The position numbers and the translations under genes were made by a program. A stretch of DNA of 64,000 nucleotides from assembly GCA_033439795.1 (NCBI GenBank), contig JAUTDP010000013.1, forward strand, positions 1,116,001 through 1,180,000, in the 5' to 3' direction. Shown piece after piece: positions 23,690 to 36,849 of this stretch; within the stretch, counting starts at the first letter, position 1; each line of letters begins with the position of its first letter. The stretch is from Sordaria brevicollis (Eukaryota > Ascomycota > Sordariomycetes > Sordariales > Sordariaceae). The notes under the pieces are model-generated. The model did no database searches and had not been told where the DNA came from. It saw nothing but the letters and a program-made list of their open reading frames with translations.

Positions 23690-24499
23690 ATAAACGCGTT
23701 TATTAAGCTTTTAACCACTAATTTTAATTTAGTAAATAATTTAACCTTTTTATAAAGGTAGCCTTTAATTCCGCTTTTAAATTCCCTTTCGTAAATAATA
23801 AAAGTATAGGCGGGGGGAAGAACGTTCGGAATTTTGATATTTCCATCGTCCTTAACTACTATTACCGGTTTTAATATAATATTTTTCATAAGGTCTTTCT
23901 TATACGCGAATAAGCGCGGCTTTTCCGCTTACGCTTTAATAACCTTTATAATTTCCTTCTTAAAAATAAGGTATTTTTTTTAGAGAAAGCGTAATATTTA
24001 TACTTTTTATACGGAATGTAGAAAATTAACGATTTATTTTTATTAAATAAATAATTCGCTTTACAGTATTAAAACGATCCCTTTTATATTTAATTTTATT
24101 ATATCGTCCGTAAATATTAATATTATAGTAAAATTTCCTTAAATATTTTATATTTTAATAAATATAATATTATTAAACGTTAACCGAAGAGGAAAAAGGT
24201 TCGTAAATATACATACCCCTTTTTTATAAGAAGAAGCTTTTATAGAAAATTTCGGTTACTTTAATAATCGTAACCTCTATTATAAAAAATCCCTATTTTT
24301 CGTTATTTCGTTTTTTTTACGGACGGATTTTAATAATAAAGGTTTTAAAATTCTTTTATTATATTAAACGGGTAATTTCCTCTATTTTAATATATTTAAT
24401 AATATTCGCTTAGGGGAAACTTTTTACGATTAACGTACTAATATTTAATAATATAAATACTTTATCGTCAAAAACTTTCTTAATTTAAATTTAATATTA
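23690..24499 (-). pseudogene. LINE-0 ORF1, C-terminal part
   Basis: Minus strand. The last 69 codons (23680-23889) are open and match the open C-terminus of LINE-5 ORF1 (27172-27525): NIILKPVIVVKDDGN against NIILEPVIVKDDKD. The N-terminal part lies at 38515-39330, separated by LINE-4. The protein is basic, consistent with RNA binding. Confidence 0.65.
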
Positions 24500-24836
24500 A
24501 ATAAGAGTCTTATTCCCTAGCTAAATCTATAGCGCCAATATAGCATAGGGTCTATTTCCGATTCCCCGTAGGATAAAACTATAGGCGTTAAGCGCCCCGG
24601 ATAAAAACCCCGGCTATATTTCCTGGCGCGGACCTATTTGCGCCGCTTTTTCGGCGTTCTATAATCGCGGTATATACCTACTACTAATATAATTAATATT
24701 TATTTTATCCCTTTTATTTACCGTTACGTTAGAATATTAAACCGTTTTATTTTTTTAATCCGCTATCCCGTCCCCTATTTACTATCGCCTTCCGCCTTCT
24801 ATTCTTTTACTTATTTACTTTTTTAACCGCTATTAA

Positions 24837-25850
24837 ATTTCTTAACCGTTAAACCTTCTTTTACTTTTTCTATCTTTTTCTTCCCCCTATTACGGTTATA
24901 TTTCTATTATAATTTATATTAGCGTAAGGATTTCCCTCTTTTAAATATAAAAACCCCTTATCCTTTAGATTTTTTTAAGTTTTTTTTTCCTTTAATAATA
25001 ATAATCGATTCGAAATAGCTACTCTCTATTAAAAATATACTAAAACGCTCCGTAAAATAATAAAAATTTTTAACGAAAATAAGGGCGAAAATTCGTTTCC
25101 CTTTTATTTTCCTTCGTTAACCCTTATATTTAGTACGGTTAATACCAATATTAAAATTAATTTCGAATATATTACTAAACGCTTTATTAATAATAAATTC
25201 TTTTATATATTAGAGAAAAGGTAAATTTTCCCTCTATTACATTTTATCCTTACGTTAATTTCTTTAAAACTATATCTATACTCTTTTATATTTCGTTTAT
25301 ACCTTCCAATTAATTAAAGCCTTTCTCTCCTTCCCGGTTATCTTAAATTATAATATTTATATAAAAGCTATTATTAAATTGATTTATTATATCCTTAATT
25401 ACCCGAATAAATTACTATTTTCTATATCGTTAATATCTTTTATTTTAATTCGTCTTTAAATAAATTTAATTAAATTATTTAATATATTTTAATAATTTCG
25501 CATTATATAATCGATATATTTCGTAATTTCTACGATTTCTATAATACTTTTTAAAAAAAGGTCGTTAATAAAAACCTAATTAGTAGCGAATTCCGCGATT
25601 ATTTTATTTACTTCTATATTATTATTAAAGAGTTTACCGGCGCGATTCGCCTTCGCCTTATTAGCAACGGCTTTACTAATACCTTAAAGTAATTTACTCG
25701 CTATAGAAAGTAATCGGTTAACGATTATTTCCAAAAAGGTTATTACAAATTCTTCCTTTTTAATAAAGATAATTTAATTAACGGTTATATTCTTTTAAAT
25801 AGCATCCCCTATAATAATAATAGTAATTTGCCCCGTAATAATAATAGTAA
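24837..25850 (-). pseudogene. LINE-4 ORF3-like region, 3' part
   Basis: Minus strand; its first part is at 32865-33101, across LINE-5. LINE-5 hit the triplet-rich linker: the same AATAATAGTAAT-type repeat flanks both sides of the insertion (25839-25850 and 32853-32864). A 67-codon minus-strand open stretch at 32866-33069 lies in the other piece; its end (GNSTAIITK) is the linker frame, so it is a small genuine remnant. Confidence 0.6.
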
Positions 25851-25894
25851 ATATTTAAAAACTTTCGAATAAAAAAGGGAAAAACTGCTTTAGA

Positions 25895-27525
25895 ACCGGA
25901 AACGCTAATTTCTAATCGAAGAGCGCTCTAAAACGAAAACCGATAACGGGAATCGATTTAAAAGGGTTTTTTACGTCCCTTATAATATCCCGCGACGAGT
26001 ATAACGACGACGATATATCGTTATTACTAATAACGATTAATAGCGGTAATTATAGATTTAAAAATAACGTTTATAATCCGCTCGTAGGACTTTTAATTTA
26101 TAACGACTTTAACGCAATGCGCGCTACGAAGACTTTAGAAAAAACGTAAAAAGACGACGAAATTATAAAGAAATTTATTACTAAAATGAATAAATTTTCG
26201 GACTATAACGCTATTTCGCTCGAAGATTGTAATTAAATTCGTAAATTATTTAACGAATATACGAAAATCCTTGCGAAAAAAAATAAGGTAATATATTTTA
26301 AAATTAGTAAGGCTAATAACGATTAAATTATTATTAGGAAGGATTTTAACGATTTAAAGAAAATAATCCTATAAAAATTATAGAAAAACGCTAAAGAAGT
26401 ATTAAAAATATAGGTTAGAATTATAAAAAACGCTCTTCTTAAAACCGGATCTATCCCTTAATATATTATAATTATTACCCCCCTTTAAAAATACTCCCCG
26501 TTAATTACGACCGTACCCTCTTTATTCGAAATATTATAATTAATATTTAATATTCGAAGTGGATGAATAAAAAAATTAAAATTCAAATCGAAAAAATACT
26601 TCGCGACTTAAAGACCGGTACCCTTAATATTATATAAACCACTATAAAATTATTTATAATTAGAAATTATAGAATTATATTTAATAACGCTACGTGCGAA
26701 TAATATTAGTAATATTAAATTTGGGTTAAGAAAATTTTTAGCAAAAAAGCGTTCGTATTTCTAAATATTATTATATTAATTATTAAAGGGTTCCTTTAAA
26801 TAAATATCGCCGAATATATAAGGATGGAGGATATTACTTATAAAATGTAATAAACGAACCTAACCGCCTTTATTATTAAAATACGTTTATAGAAGAAGAA
26901 AATTAACGAAGATAGAAGTTTTTTTATAATAAAAATTGTAATTATAAAGGTAGCCGAAGTTCTTTATAAAGGATTCCTCCTCTAAGAGGGTAATACGTAT
27001 ATTTATAAACCGTTTACCTCTTCGGTTAATATTTAATAATATTTTACTTATTAAGGCGTAAAATATTTAAAGAAGTTCTATTATAATATTAACGTTTATA
27101 AATACTATAATAAGGATAAATATAATAAAAACCGCTTTAGAGAAGTAAATTACCCGTTTAATAAAGATAAATTGCTAATTTTTTACGCTCTATATAGAAA
27201 ATATAGGTATTACGTTTTTAAAAAAAAGGTATACCCTATTCTTAAAAAAATTATCGCGAAGGCTATTATAAAATACGTTAAAAAGCTATATTTATTTATA
27301 TACCGGAAAGACCCCGAAAGAAATATTATATTAGAGCCGGTAATAGTAAAGGACGATAAGGATATTAATTTCTTTAACGCCCCCCTTACCGTTTATACTA
27401 TTATTATTCGTAAAAGGGAATTTAAAAGTAGAAATAAAGGCCGTACTTATAAACGGATTAATAGGCCCTCTATTAGACCGAAATTAATAATTAAAAGCTT
27501 AATAAATGTATTTACGAATTTTTAA
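25895..27525 (+). pseudogene. LINE-5 ORF1
   Basis: Plus strand, about 540 codons. The N-terminus reads GNANF-stop-SKSALKRKPITGIDLKG in the same frame as the open LINE-1 N-terminus. The middle is broken by TAA/TAG at Gln positions and by a frame change near the poly-C tract at 26472. The last 117 codons (27172-27525) are fully open: a Lys/Arg-rich domain with RKYRYYVFKKKVYPILKK, followed by ERNIILEPVIVKDDKD and a basic tail. Spacing of Tyr residues that could derive from Cys (TGT to TAT by RIP) would allow a zinc knuckle, but I cannot prove one. This is by position the ORF1 nucleic-acid-binding protein of a Tad-like LINE. Confidence 0.65.
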
Positions 27526-27739
27526 AATTCGGGTACTCGAAACGGCGCCAATTTAATCGCCGCCGTTAAACCGGCTATTTAGAAGGAAAAGACTCCTATT
27601 CCTATTTTACCCGTAGGGCTAAAAAATATTCCTTTATAAAGTAATTAATAATCCGATTAAAAATACTCTATTAGAATATAGGGAAATTATACGAAAAAGG
27701 GAAATTATTATTCGAATAAGAGGAGATTTATAATATTAT

Positions 27740-30700
27740 AGCGATTTAAAAATTAAATAAGAATTTAAACGAAGATATTTATTATTTATAGGGTAATAAA
27801 TATATCGGAGTAAATTATTTAAAAAAAGGAAAGGCGGTTATTTATATAAATAAAAAATAGAATTTTAAAGACTTAAATTTTTATATTAAAAGAAATTAAG
27901 CCTTTATAACGTTTAAGAATTTAAAAGAATTATTAACCGTTTATTCGATTTATTCCCTTATTAAAATGTATAAAATATTAGAATACGAATAAGGGTTTCC
28001 CCTTTTTAAATTCTTCGAAGAGAAACCCTTAGTAAAATATTAAATTATAATTATCGGAAATTTTAATTTCTATTATCCTAATTAGGATTTAAAGAATAGG
28101 ACCAATTTAAGAGCCGAGAAATTCCTTATATAAATATAATAATAACGTATACGGTTTATTACCCTTAGAAGGGAACCGACTTATATAAATAATATAATAT
28201 AGGAAAAAAAAAATAGGATAATCGATTATATATAAATAATATTAAAAATCGAAACCGAATATTAAGGGGCGTAACGGTACGAATAAACCGGTTCGGATTA
28301 TTATCTTTAAGAAATTTAAATTTATATTAAAAAAAAGGTTAAAAAAGTAGAAATAAAAAAAGGTTATAATTAAAATTTAATAAATACGGAAAAGGTATAA
28401 GAAGCGGTATTATAACGGATTTTAATCCCGGCAAAAATCGATACGAAAGAAAAATTAGAATTTATATTCGATAAATTCGATAAAAAATTTATAAATATAG
28501 CGGAGGAATTCGTCCTATATTAAAAGAAAAATCGAAGGAGAAGGATAAGGTAATAAACGTTAAAATATAAAATAGTAACGAAAAATACGAAGCGGAAATA
28601 GTAAAAATAATATAGGGAAAGGATATCTTCGAATTAAATAAAATTCGTAAAGGTATTAATAAAGAAAAGAAAAATTAACGCGAAAGTTTAATAAATAATA
28701 TAGCGAAAAAGCGTCGAAAAAGCGTCGAAGAATTTAAATAAATTTTAAACCCTCGAAAAATAAGCCCGTACCCGAAGCTATTTATTAATAGACCCGCTTA
28801 AATTCCTAATTTTTAAATAATATAAGGGAATAAAAGAAATCGAAGATTATAACGGTAAAGCGAATATTTTTATTAAACGTTTTTTCCCGAAAGTAAATAT
28901 TTTTATAAATTATTTATTTAATTGGACCCTTTTATTAAATATTAGCGATTCGTTATTTATTAACGAATTAATTACCGAAGAGGATATTTAGAAGGTTTTA
29001 TTTCGGATAATTCCGAATAAAGTATTAAACGTCGATTAATATTCGAATAGATTTTTAAAAATTTGTAAAAAATTATTCCGAAAAATTATAATTATTTTCG
29101 CAATTACGAGCTTTTATTTTAGGTATTTCTTATAATAATTTAAAAACGCGAAAGTAATCGTTTTTAAAAAATTAGGAAAAACCGCCGTATAATAAAAATT
29201 AACCGGCGTGTAGAGGTTAATTTTATTATTAAATAACGTTGGGAAAATCTTCGAAACGTTCGTTATTAAAAAATTCATTTAAACCGCGGAAGAATTTAAT
29301 CTCTTATTAGAGGGCTAAATAAATAATTGGGTAAGCCGTTTAATTAAATTTATTATCCGTATTATTATAAATATTATATATACGGTTTAAAAATTCGGAA
29401 TTATTATATCGTTAATATTCTTTAATTTTAATAGTATATTCGATAAAATTAATTATAAATAGCTACTATATACTTTATAAGAAATATAATTCTTATAATA
29501 AATTTTCGAATAGGTAACGAATTTCGTTAATAGATAAAGAGGTTCCTTCTTCTTCGACGATAAAATATCCGCTCCCTATATTATAGAAGCTAGAATACCC
29601 TAAAGCTCTCCCCTTTTTTTAATTCTTTTTATCCTTTTTATTACCCTATTATATTATAAATTAATTATAATTAAAAATATAATTATAATCGGCTTCGCTA
29701 ATAATATTAATATTATTATTATAGTAAAAATTATTAAAGAGAATTATAGGATATTTTAAACAGTATAGGAAATTTATTCCGAATAGGTAAGGGAGAAAAA
29801 TATAAAATTCGAAACGAATAAAACGGAATTAATATATTTTATATAAATAAAGGTATTAAGAATAGAAATTCTCTAATTCGGGGATATTATACTTCGATTA
29901 ATAAAATTAATAAAATTCCTAAGCGTTTAATTAGATTATAAATTTAATTATCGAACCTACGTAGAGGCTATTAAGAAGAAAATAAAAATTTAAATGAATA
30001 TATTAATTTAATTAACCGTAAAGATTTAGGGTTATTCCTTCGTTCGTACGAAGGAGATTTATACTAAATATATTCGAAGTACAATTATATATAGAATTTT
30101 AGCCTTCTATTAACCAATAAAAATATATAATAAACCCCGAAAAATAGTAATCGGATTAGTTAAATACTAAATTAAATATTTAAAAATCGTCGCCGGGGCG
30201 TATAAAATTACGCTAATACAAAACCTTAAAACGGAAATTTTTTGCCTATTATTCGATTTCTATTTTAATAAATAAATAAAGGTTTTCGAAAAGAGATTCG
30301 CCTATACGGATTAGGTTAAATTCGTCCGAGGAATAGTAATTTAAATAATTAATTATATTTAAATAAAACGAGTAAAAGGTCGATTATTTATTAATAGACC
30401 GGAAAATAATACCGCTAAAATTAAATAAATAGAAGAATAGGTATTAATAGAGAATTTTATAGTAATTATAACGGGATTACCCTTAATAATGGGTATACCC
30501 GCTTAACCGTTATAATTATTAAAATTTTTAACCTTCGATCGAAAAATATAATTAAAAAATATTATAAAAAGAAAATAAATATTGTACTATAATTATTAAT
30601 TAATAATAATAATAATTAAATTAGGTCGGCGGTATAAATTTATAATTATTAATTTCGACCCGAAGTTTAATAATATTATAATAAAATAGTATATAATCGG

Positions 30701-31075
30701 TTAAAAAAAGAAAAAGTGGAAGAGAACCTAATTTTCGGAGGATGATAAAGATTATTATTTATTAATAAAAGTAAAGAGTTCCCTCTTCGTTTAAACGAGA
30801 ACGGAGGTAATTAGCTTTAAGGCCTTTTTTTTTTAAAGGAGAATCCCCGATATTAATACCCCTATTTATTCGTACGGATTAAAACGGGAAACGTTTTATT
30901 ATATTATATTCGAATATTTCCGGATAGTAAATATATAATTCGTAATAACCGATTAGTTATAAACGTAAAAATAATTCTAAATTTATTTAAACGATAAAAT
31001 TAAGGTTAAAAGGATTTTATTATAAGCATTTCGGTTAAGACGATTAAATAAATACTATTTAATAATCGAATTAAA
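27740..31075 (+). pseudogene. LINE-5 ORF2 polyprotein (APE endonuclease, RT, Cys/His C-terminus)
   Basis: Plus strand, about 1,110 codons, usual size for LINE ORF2. The APE-type endonuclease motif GDFNxHHPxWDL is visible as GNFNFYYPN-stop-DL at 28053-28090; SDHYP reads SDYYP at about 28295. The reverse transcriptase has an LLNNVGKIFETFV-like block at about 29225, the GIPQGSPLSPILF region at about 29585-29630 and GFADDIN as GFANNIN at 29690-29712. The C-terminal LRTxxIGLxxFLxxR-type Cys/His zone is at 30750-31050. The product would nick target DNA and copy the element RNA in the nucleus. Catalytic Asp codons are Asn and stops are many, so it is dead. Confidence 0.8.
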
Positions 31076-31289
31076 AGAGGAGCGGCGAAATGAATTCGCT
31101 CACTATTTTTAATTTTCTTTTCTTCCTTTTCTTTTACTTTTATTTATTAATATATTAGAACGAAGATAGGGGAAGATTTCTATTTAGTTAAAAATTTATC
31201 GGGCTACGAAAGTAACGACTTATTTAATTATTATTTCTTTTTATAATTAATTAAAGCTTTTAATATTTTATTATTATTAGCGAATAGAC

Positions 31290-32545
31290 GGTTTTATTTA
31301 TTAAATTAATAAATATATTAGCGTATAATATTAATTACGAATTAATATTAAGCGAATTAATTATTATTAGTAGGAATAGGATTGGTAGGACGAATAGCCG
31401 GCGAATTAATTTTTATTAAGGAGTTATTATAGGAAGGTATACGAATATTATTATTATTCGGGGGAATTCTATTACTACTACTACGAAATAAATTACCGTT
31501 ACTATTATAAGGTAAATTATTATTACTATTATAGGGGATATTATTTAAAGGAATATAATTATTAATTAAACTATTTTTATCGGAAAGGAAGAATTCGTAA
31601 TAGCCTTTTTAGAGGTAATCGTTAACCGATTACTTTCTATAGCGAATAAATTACTTTAAAGTGCCGGTAAAGCCGTTATTAATAAGGTAAAAGCGAATTA
31701 CGCCGGTAAATTCTTTAATAACGATACGGAGGCGGATAAAATAGTCGTAGAATTCGCTATTAATTAAATTTTTATTAATAACCTTCTCTTAAAAAATATT
31801 ATAGAGATTATAAAAGCCGTAAAATATATCGATTATATAATATAAGACCGTTAAAATATATTAAATAGCTTAATTAAATTTATTTAAAGACGAATTAGAA
31901 TAAAAAATATTAATAATATAAAAAATAGCAATTTATTCGAATAATTAGAAATATAGTAAATCGATTTAACGACGGCCTTTATATAAATATCGTAATTAAG
32001 GATAATTAGGAAGGAAAGAAGGGTTTTAATTAATTAAAGGGTATAAACGAAATATAGAGGAGTATAAATATAATTTTAGAGAAATTAATATAAGGATAAA
32101 ATATAGCGGAGGGAGGATTTACCCTTTTTCCGGTATATAAAAAAATTTATTATTAATAAAGCGTTTAATAATATATTTAAAATTAATTTTAATATCGGTA
32201 TTAATTATATTAAATATAAAGGTCGGCGAAGGAAGGTAAAGGGGAAATGAATTTTCGCCCTTATTTTCGTTAAAGGTTTCTATTATTTTATAAAACGCCT
32301 TAATACGTTTTTAACGGAAAGTAATTATTTTAAATTAATTATTATTATTATTAAAAGAAAGAAAAACCTAAAAAGGCTTAAAGGATAGGGGGTTTTTATA
32401 TTTAGAAGAAGGAAATCTTTACGTTAATATAAATTATAATAGAAACGTAGCCGTTATAAGGGGAGGAAGAGGATAAAAGGATTAAAAAAAGGTTTAACGG
32501 TTAAGAGGTTTAATAGCGGTTAAAAAAATAAATAGGCGGAAAAGC
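31290..32545 (+). pseudogene. LINE-5 ORF3-like region
   Basis: Plus strand, downstream of ORF2, about 400 codons in the conserved frame. Part 1 (31440-31560) is a Thr/Ala-rich linker from tandem triplet blocks with Gln-derived stops. Part 2 (31580-31840) is a helical segment: EEFVIAFLEVIVNRLLSI, then LLSIANKLL, KAKANYAGKFFNNDTEADKI, IVVEFAINQ and ending HIDYII. Part 3 is charged, with INYIKYKGRRRKVKGK at about 32200 and a Ser/Lys-rich end. I do not recognise the family. Known Tad-like LINEs have two ORFs, so a third downstream frame shared by all copies is unusual. It could be an accessory protein, a displaced gag-like gene, or coding sequence captured before the family expanded. Confidence 0.5.
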
Positions 32546-32689
32546 GGAAAGTAAAAGGCGGTAATAAATAAAAGAATAGAACGGCGGATTAAAAAGGTAG
32601 AGCGGTTTAATATTCTTATATAACGGTAAATAGAAAAGATAAAATGGATATTAATCGCGTTAGCGGTAGATATATACCGCGATCGTAGA

Positions 32690-32852
32690 ACGCCGAAAAA
32701 GCGGCGCGGATAAATCTACGCCGGGAATTATAGCCGGGGTTTTTATCCGGGGCGTTTAACGCTTACGGTTTTATCCTATAGAGAATTAGAGATAAACCCT
32801 ATATTATATTGGCGTTATAGATTTAGCTAGGGAATAAGAATCTTATTTACTT
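32690..32852 (+). other. LINE-5 3' UTR with GC-rich stem-loops
   Basis: Terminal 163 bp of LINE-5. Conserved in all copies: CGCCGAAGAAGCGGCG (5-bp stem), GGCGCGGATAGGTCCGCGCC (8-bp stem; here partly altered), CGGGGTTTTTATCCGGGGCG, then GGCGTTTAACGCC (4-bp stem) and GGGAATAAGAATCTTA at the end. LINE reverse transcriptases commonly recognise a 3' RNA structure, so these stems may be the recognition element; that is inference. Confidence 0.7.
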
Positions 32853-33309
32853 TAATAATAGTAATTTATTTCGTAATAATAGCGGTAGAATTCCCCCGAA
32901 TAATAGTAATATTTATATACCTTCCTATAATAATTCCCCAATAAAAATTAATTCGCCGGCTATTCGTTTTATTAATTCTATCCCTATTAATAATAATTAA
33001 TTCGCTTAACGTTAATTTGTAATTAATATTATACGTTAATATATTCATTAATTCGATAAATAGAACCATCTATTCGCCGATAATAATAAAATATTAAAAG
33101 CTTTAATTAATTATAAAAAGAAGTAATAATTAAATAAATTATCGCTTTTATAACCCAATAGATTTTTAATTAAATAAAAATCCTCCCCTATCCTCGTTCT
33201 AACGTATTAGTAAATAAAAGTAAAAGAAAAGGAGGAAAAGAAAATTAAAAATAGTAAATAAATTCGTTTCGCCGCTCTTCTTTTAATTCGATTATTAAAT
33301 AATATTTAT

Positions 33310-36300
33310 TTAATTATTTTAATTAAAATATTTATAATAAAATTCTTTCGGCCTTAATTTTATTATTTAAATAAATTTGGAATTATTTTTACGTTTACGG
33401 CTAATTAATTATTACGAATTATATATTTATTATCCGGAAATATTCGAACGTAATATAGTAAAATATCTCCTATCTTAATCCGTACGAATAAATAAAGGTA
33501 TCGATATTAGGGATTCTCCTTTAAAAAAGGAAAGCCTTAAGGCCGATTATTTCTATTTTCACTTAAACGAAAAGGGAATTCTTCGCTTTTATTAATAAAT
33601 AATAATCCTTATCGTCCTTCGAAAATTAAATTCTTTTCCACTTTTTCTTTTTTTAACCGATTATATACCGTTTTATTATAATATTATTAAATTTCGGGTC
33701 GAAATTAATAATTATAAATTTATACCGCCGATTTAATTTAATTATTATTACTATTAATTAATAATTATAGTACGATATTTATTCTCTTTTAGTAATGTCT
33801 TTTAATTATACTTTTTAATCGAAGGTTAAAAGTTTTAGCGGTTATAATAATTAAATAAATACGCCTATTACTAAAAGTAATCTTACTATAATTATTATAA
33901 AATTCTCTATTAATATTTATTCCTCTACTTATTTAATTTTAATAATATTATTTTCCAATTTATTAATAAATAATTAATTTCTTATTCGTTTTATTTAAAT
34001 ATAATTAATTACTTAAATTATTATTCTTCGGACGAATTTAACCTAATCCGTATAAACGAATCTCTTTTTAAAAGCCCTTACTTATTTATTAAAGTAGAAG
34101 TCGAATAGCGGGTAAAAAGTTTCCGTTTTAAGGTTTTATATTAATATAACTTTATATACCCTAGCGACGATTTTTAAATATTTAATTTAATATTTAATTA
34201 ATCCAATTATTATCCCTCGGGGTTTATTATATATTTTTATTAATTAATAAAAGGCTAAAATTTTATATATAATTGCATTTTAAATATATTTAATATAAAT
34301 TTCTTTCGCGTAAATAAAGGAGTAACCCTAAATCTTTATAATTAATTAAATTAATATATTCGTTTAAATCTTTATTTTTTTTTTAATAACCTCCGCGTAA
34401 GTTCGATAATTAAATTTATAGTCTAATTAAATATTTAAAAATCTTATCGATTCCGTCGGTCGAAATATAATATCCCCGAATTGGAAAATCTCTATTTTTA
34501 ATATTTTCGTTTATATAAAATATATTAATTCCGTTTTATTCGCTTCGAATTCTATATTTCTTTCCCTTACCTATTCGGAATAAATTTCCTAAACCGCTTA
34601 AAATATTCTACAATTCTCTTTAATAATCTTTATTATAGCAATAATATTAATATTATTAACGAAACCGATTATAATTATATTTTTAATTATAATTAATTTA
34701 TAATATAATAGGGTAATAAAAAGGATGAAAAGAATTAAGGAGAAAAGGGAGCTTTAAAGTATTCCGGCTTTTATAATATAAGGAGCGGATATTTTATCGT
34801 CGAAGAAGAAGGAACCTCTTTATTTATTAACGAAATTCGCTATTTATTCGAAAATTTATTATAAGAATTGCATTTCCTATAAAATATATAATAATTATTT
34901 ATAATTAATTTTATTGAATACGCCTTTAAAATTAAAGAGTATTAGCGATATAATAATTCCGAATTTCTAAATTATATATATAATATCCGTAATAATACGG
35001 ATTATAAATTCGGTTAAACGGCCTATTTAATTATTTATTTAGCCTTTTAGTAAAAAGTTAAATTCTTTTACAATTTAGGTAAATCTTTTAGCGATAAACG
35101 TTTCGAAGATTTTCTTAACGTTATTTAATAGTAAAATTAGCCTCTATACGCCGGCTAATTTTTATTATACGGCGGTTTTTTTTAGCTTTTTGAGAACGAT
35201 TACTTTTATATTTTTAAATTACTATAAGAAATATTTAAAATAAAAGTTCGTAATTATAAAAGCGGTTATAGCTTTTCGGAATAATTCTTTATAAATTTTT
35301 AAAAATCTATTCGAATATTAATTAACGCCTAGTATTTTATTTAAAATTATTTAAAATAAAATTTCCTAAACGTTTTCTTCGGTAATTAATTCGTTAATAA
35401 ATAACGAATTACTAATATTTAGGGGAAGGGTCTAATTAGGTAAATAATTCGTAAAAATATTTACCTTCGGGAAAAAACGCTCGGCGAGAATATTTACTTT
35501 ATTATTATAATTTTCGATTTCTTCTATTCTTTTATATTATTTAAAAATTAAGAATTTAGGCGGGTTTATTAGTAAATAATTTTGAGTATGGGCTTATTTT
35601 TTAAAGGTTTAAAATTTATTTAAATTTTTTAATACCTTTTCGACGCTTTTTTGCTATATTATTTATTAAATTTTCGCGTTAATTCTTCTTTTCTTTATTA
35701 ATACCTCTACGAATTTTATTTAATTCGAGGATATCTTTTCTTTATATTATTTTTACTATTTTTACTTCGTATTTTTTATTACTATTTTATATTTTAATAT
35801 TTATTACTTCGCTCTTTTCCTTTGATTTTTCTTCCGGTATAGGACGAATTCTTCTATTATATTTATAAATTTTCTATCGAACCTATTAAATATAAATTTT
35901 AATTCCTCTTTCGTATTAATTTTTACCGGGATTGAAATCCGTTATAACGCCGTTTCTCGTACTTTTTCTATATTTATTAAATTCTAATTATAACCTTTTT
36001 CTATTTCCGCTTTCTTAACCTTTTTTCTAGTATAAATCTAAATTTCCTAAAGATAATAGTCCGAACCGGTTTATTTATACCGTTATACCCCCTAATATTC
36101 GGTTTCGATTTTTAATATTATTTATACGTAATCGATTATCCTATTTTTCTCTTCTTATATTATATTATTTATACAAATTAATTCCCTTCTAAGGGTAATA
36201 AATTGTATATATTATTATTATATTTATATAAGGAGTTTTTTAATTCTTGGGTTAATTTTATTTTCTAAATCCCAATTGGGATAATAAAAATTAAAGTCCC

Positions 36301-36650
36301 TAACGGTTATAATTTAATATTTTACTAAGGGTTTTTTTTCAAAAAATTCGAAGAAGGGAAACCCCTATTCGTATTCCGGCATTCTATACGTTTTAATAGG
36401 GGAATAAATCGAATAGATAATTAATAATTCCTTTAAATTCTTAAACGTTATAGAAGCCTAATTTCTTCCGACGCAGAAATTTAAATCCTTAAAATTCTAT
36501 TTTTTATTTATATAAATAACCGCCTTCCTTTTTTTTAAATAATTTACCCCGATATATTTACTACCCTATAGATAATAAATATCTTCGTTTAAATTCCTAT
36601 TTAATTTTTAAATCGTTATAATATTATAAATCTCCTCTTATTCGAATAGT
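33310..36650 (-). pseudogene. LINE-4 ORF2
   Basis: Minus strand, uninterrupted. The endonuclease GDFN-type block is at about 36280-36330. The reverse-transcriptase GFADD equivalent is at about 34630-34670 (both Asp codons read AAT). The C-terminal Cys/His zone is at about 33360-33600. It aligns end to end with LINE-5 and LINE-6 ORF2. Stops are frequent on the coding strand, nearly all TAA/TAG. Confidence 0.75.
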
Positions 36651-36849
36651 AATTTCCTTCTTTCGTACGATTTCTTTATATTTTAATAGAATATTTTTAA
36701 TTAAATTATTAATTATTTTATAAGGGAATATTTTTTAACCTTGTGGGCGGAATAGGAGTGGGAATTTTTTCCTTTTAAATAACCGGTTTAGCGGCGGTAA
36801 TTAAATTAACGTCGTTCCGAATACCCGAATTTTAAAAATTTATAAACGC

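Larger units (their letters stand above)
25851..32852 (+). mobile_element. LINE-5: uninterrupted full-length LINE-A inserted in LINE-4
   Basis: Plus strand, 7,002 bp, flanked by the 12-bp TSD TAATAATAGTAA (25839-25850 and 32853-32864). It is one of two uninterrupted copies, so it serves as the family reference: 5' segment 25851-25894, ORF1 25895-27525, ORF2 27740-31075, ORF3-like region 31290-32545, 3' UTR 32690-32852, short ACTT-type tail and no poly(A). The 44 bases before GCTTTAGAACCGG are absent from LINE-6. RIP decay is strong, but no internal deletion is evident. Confidence 0.9.
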
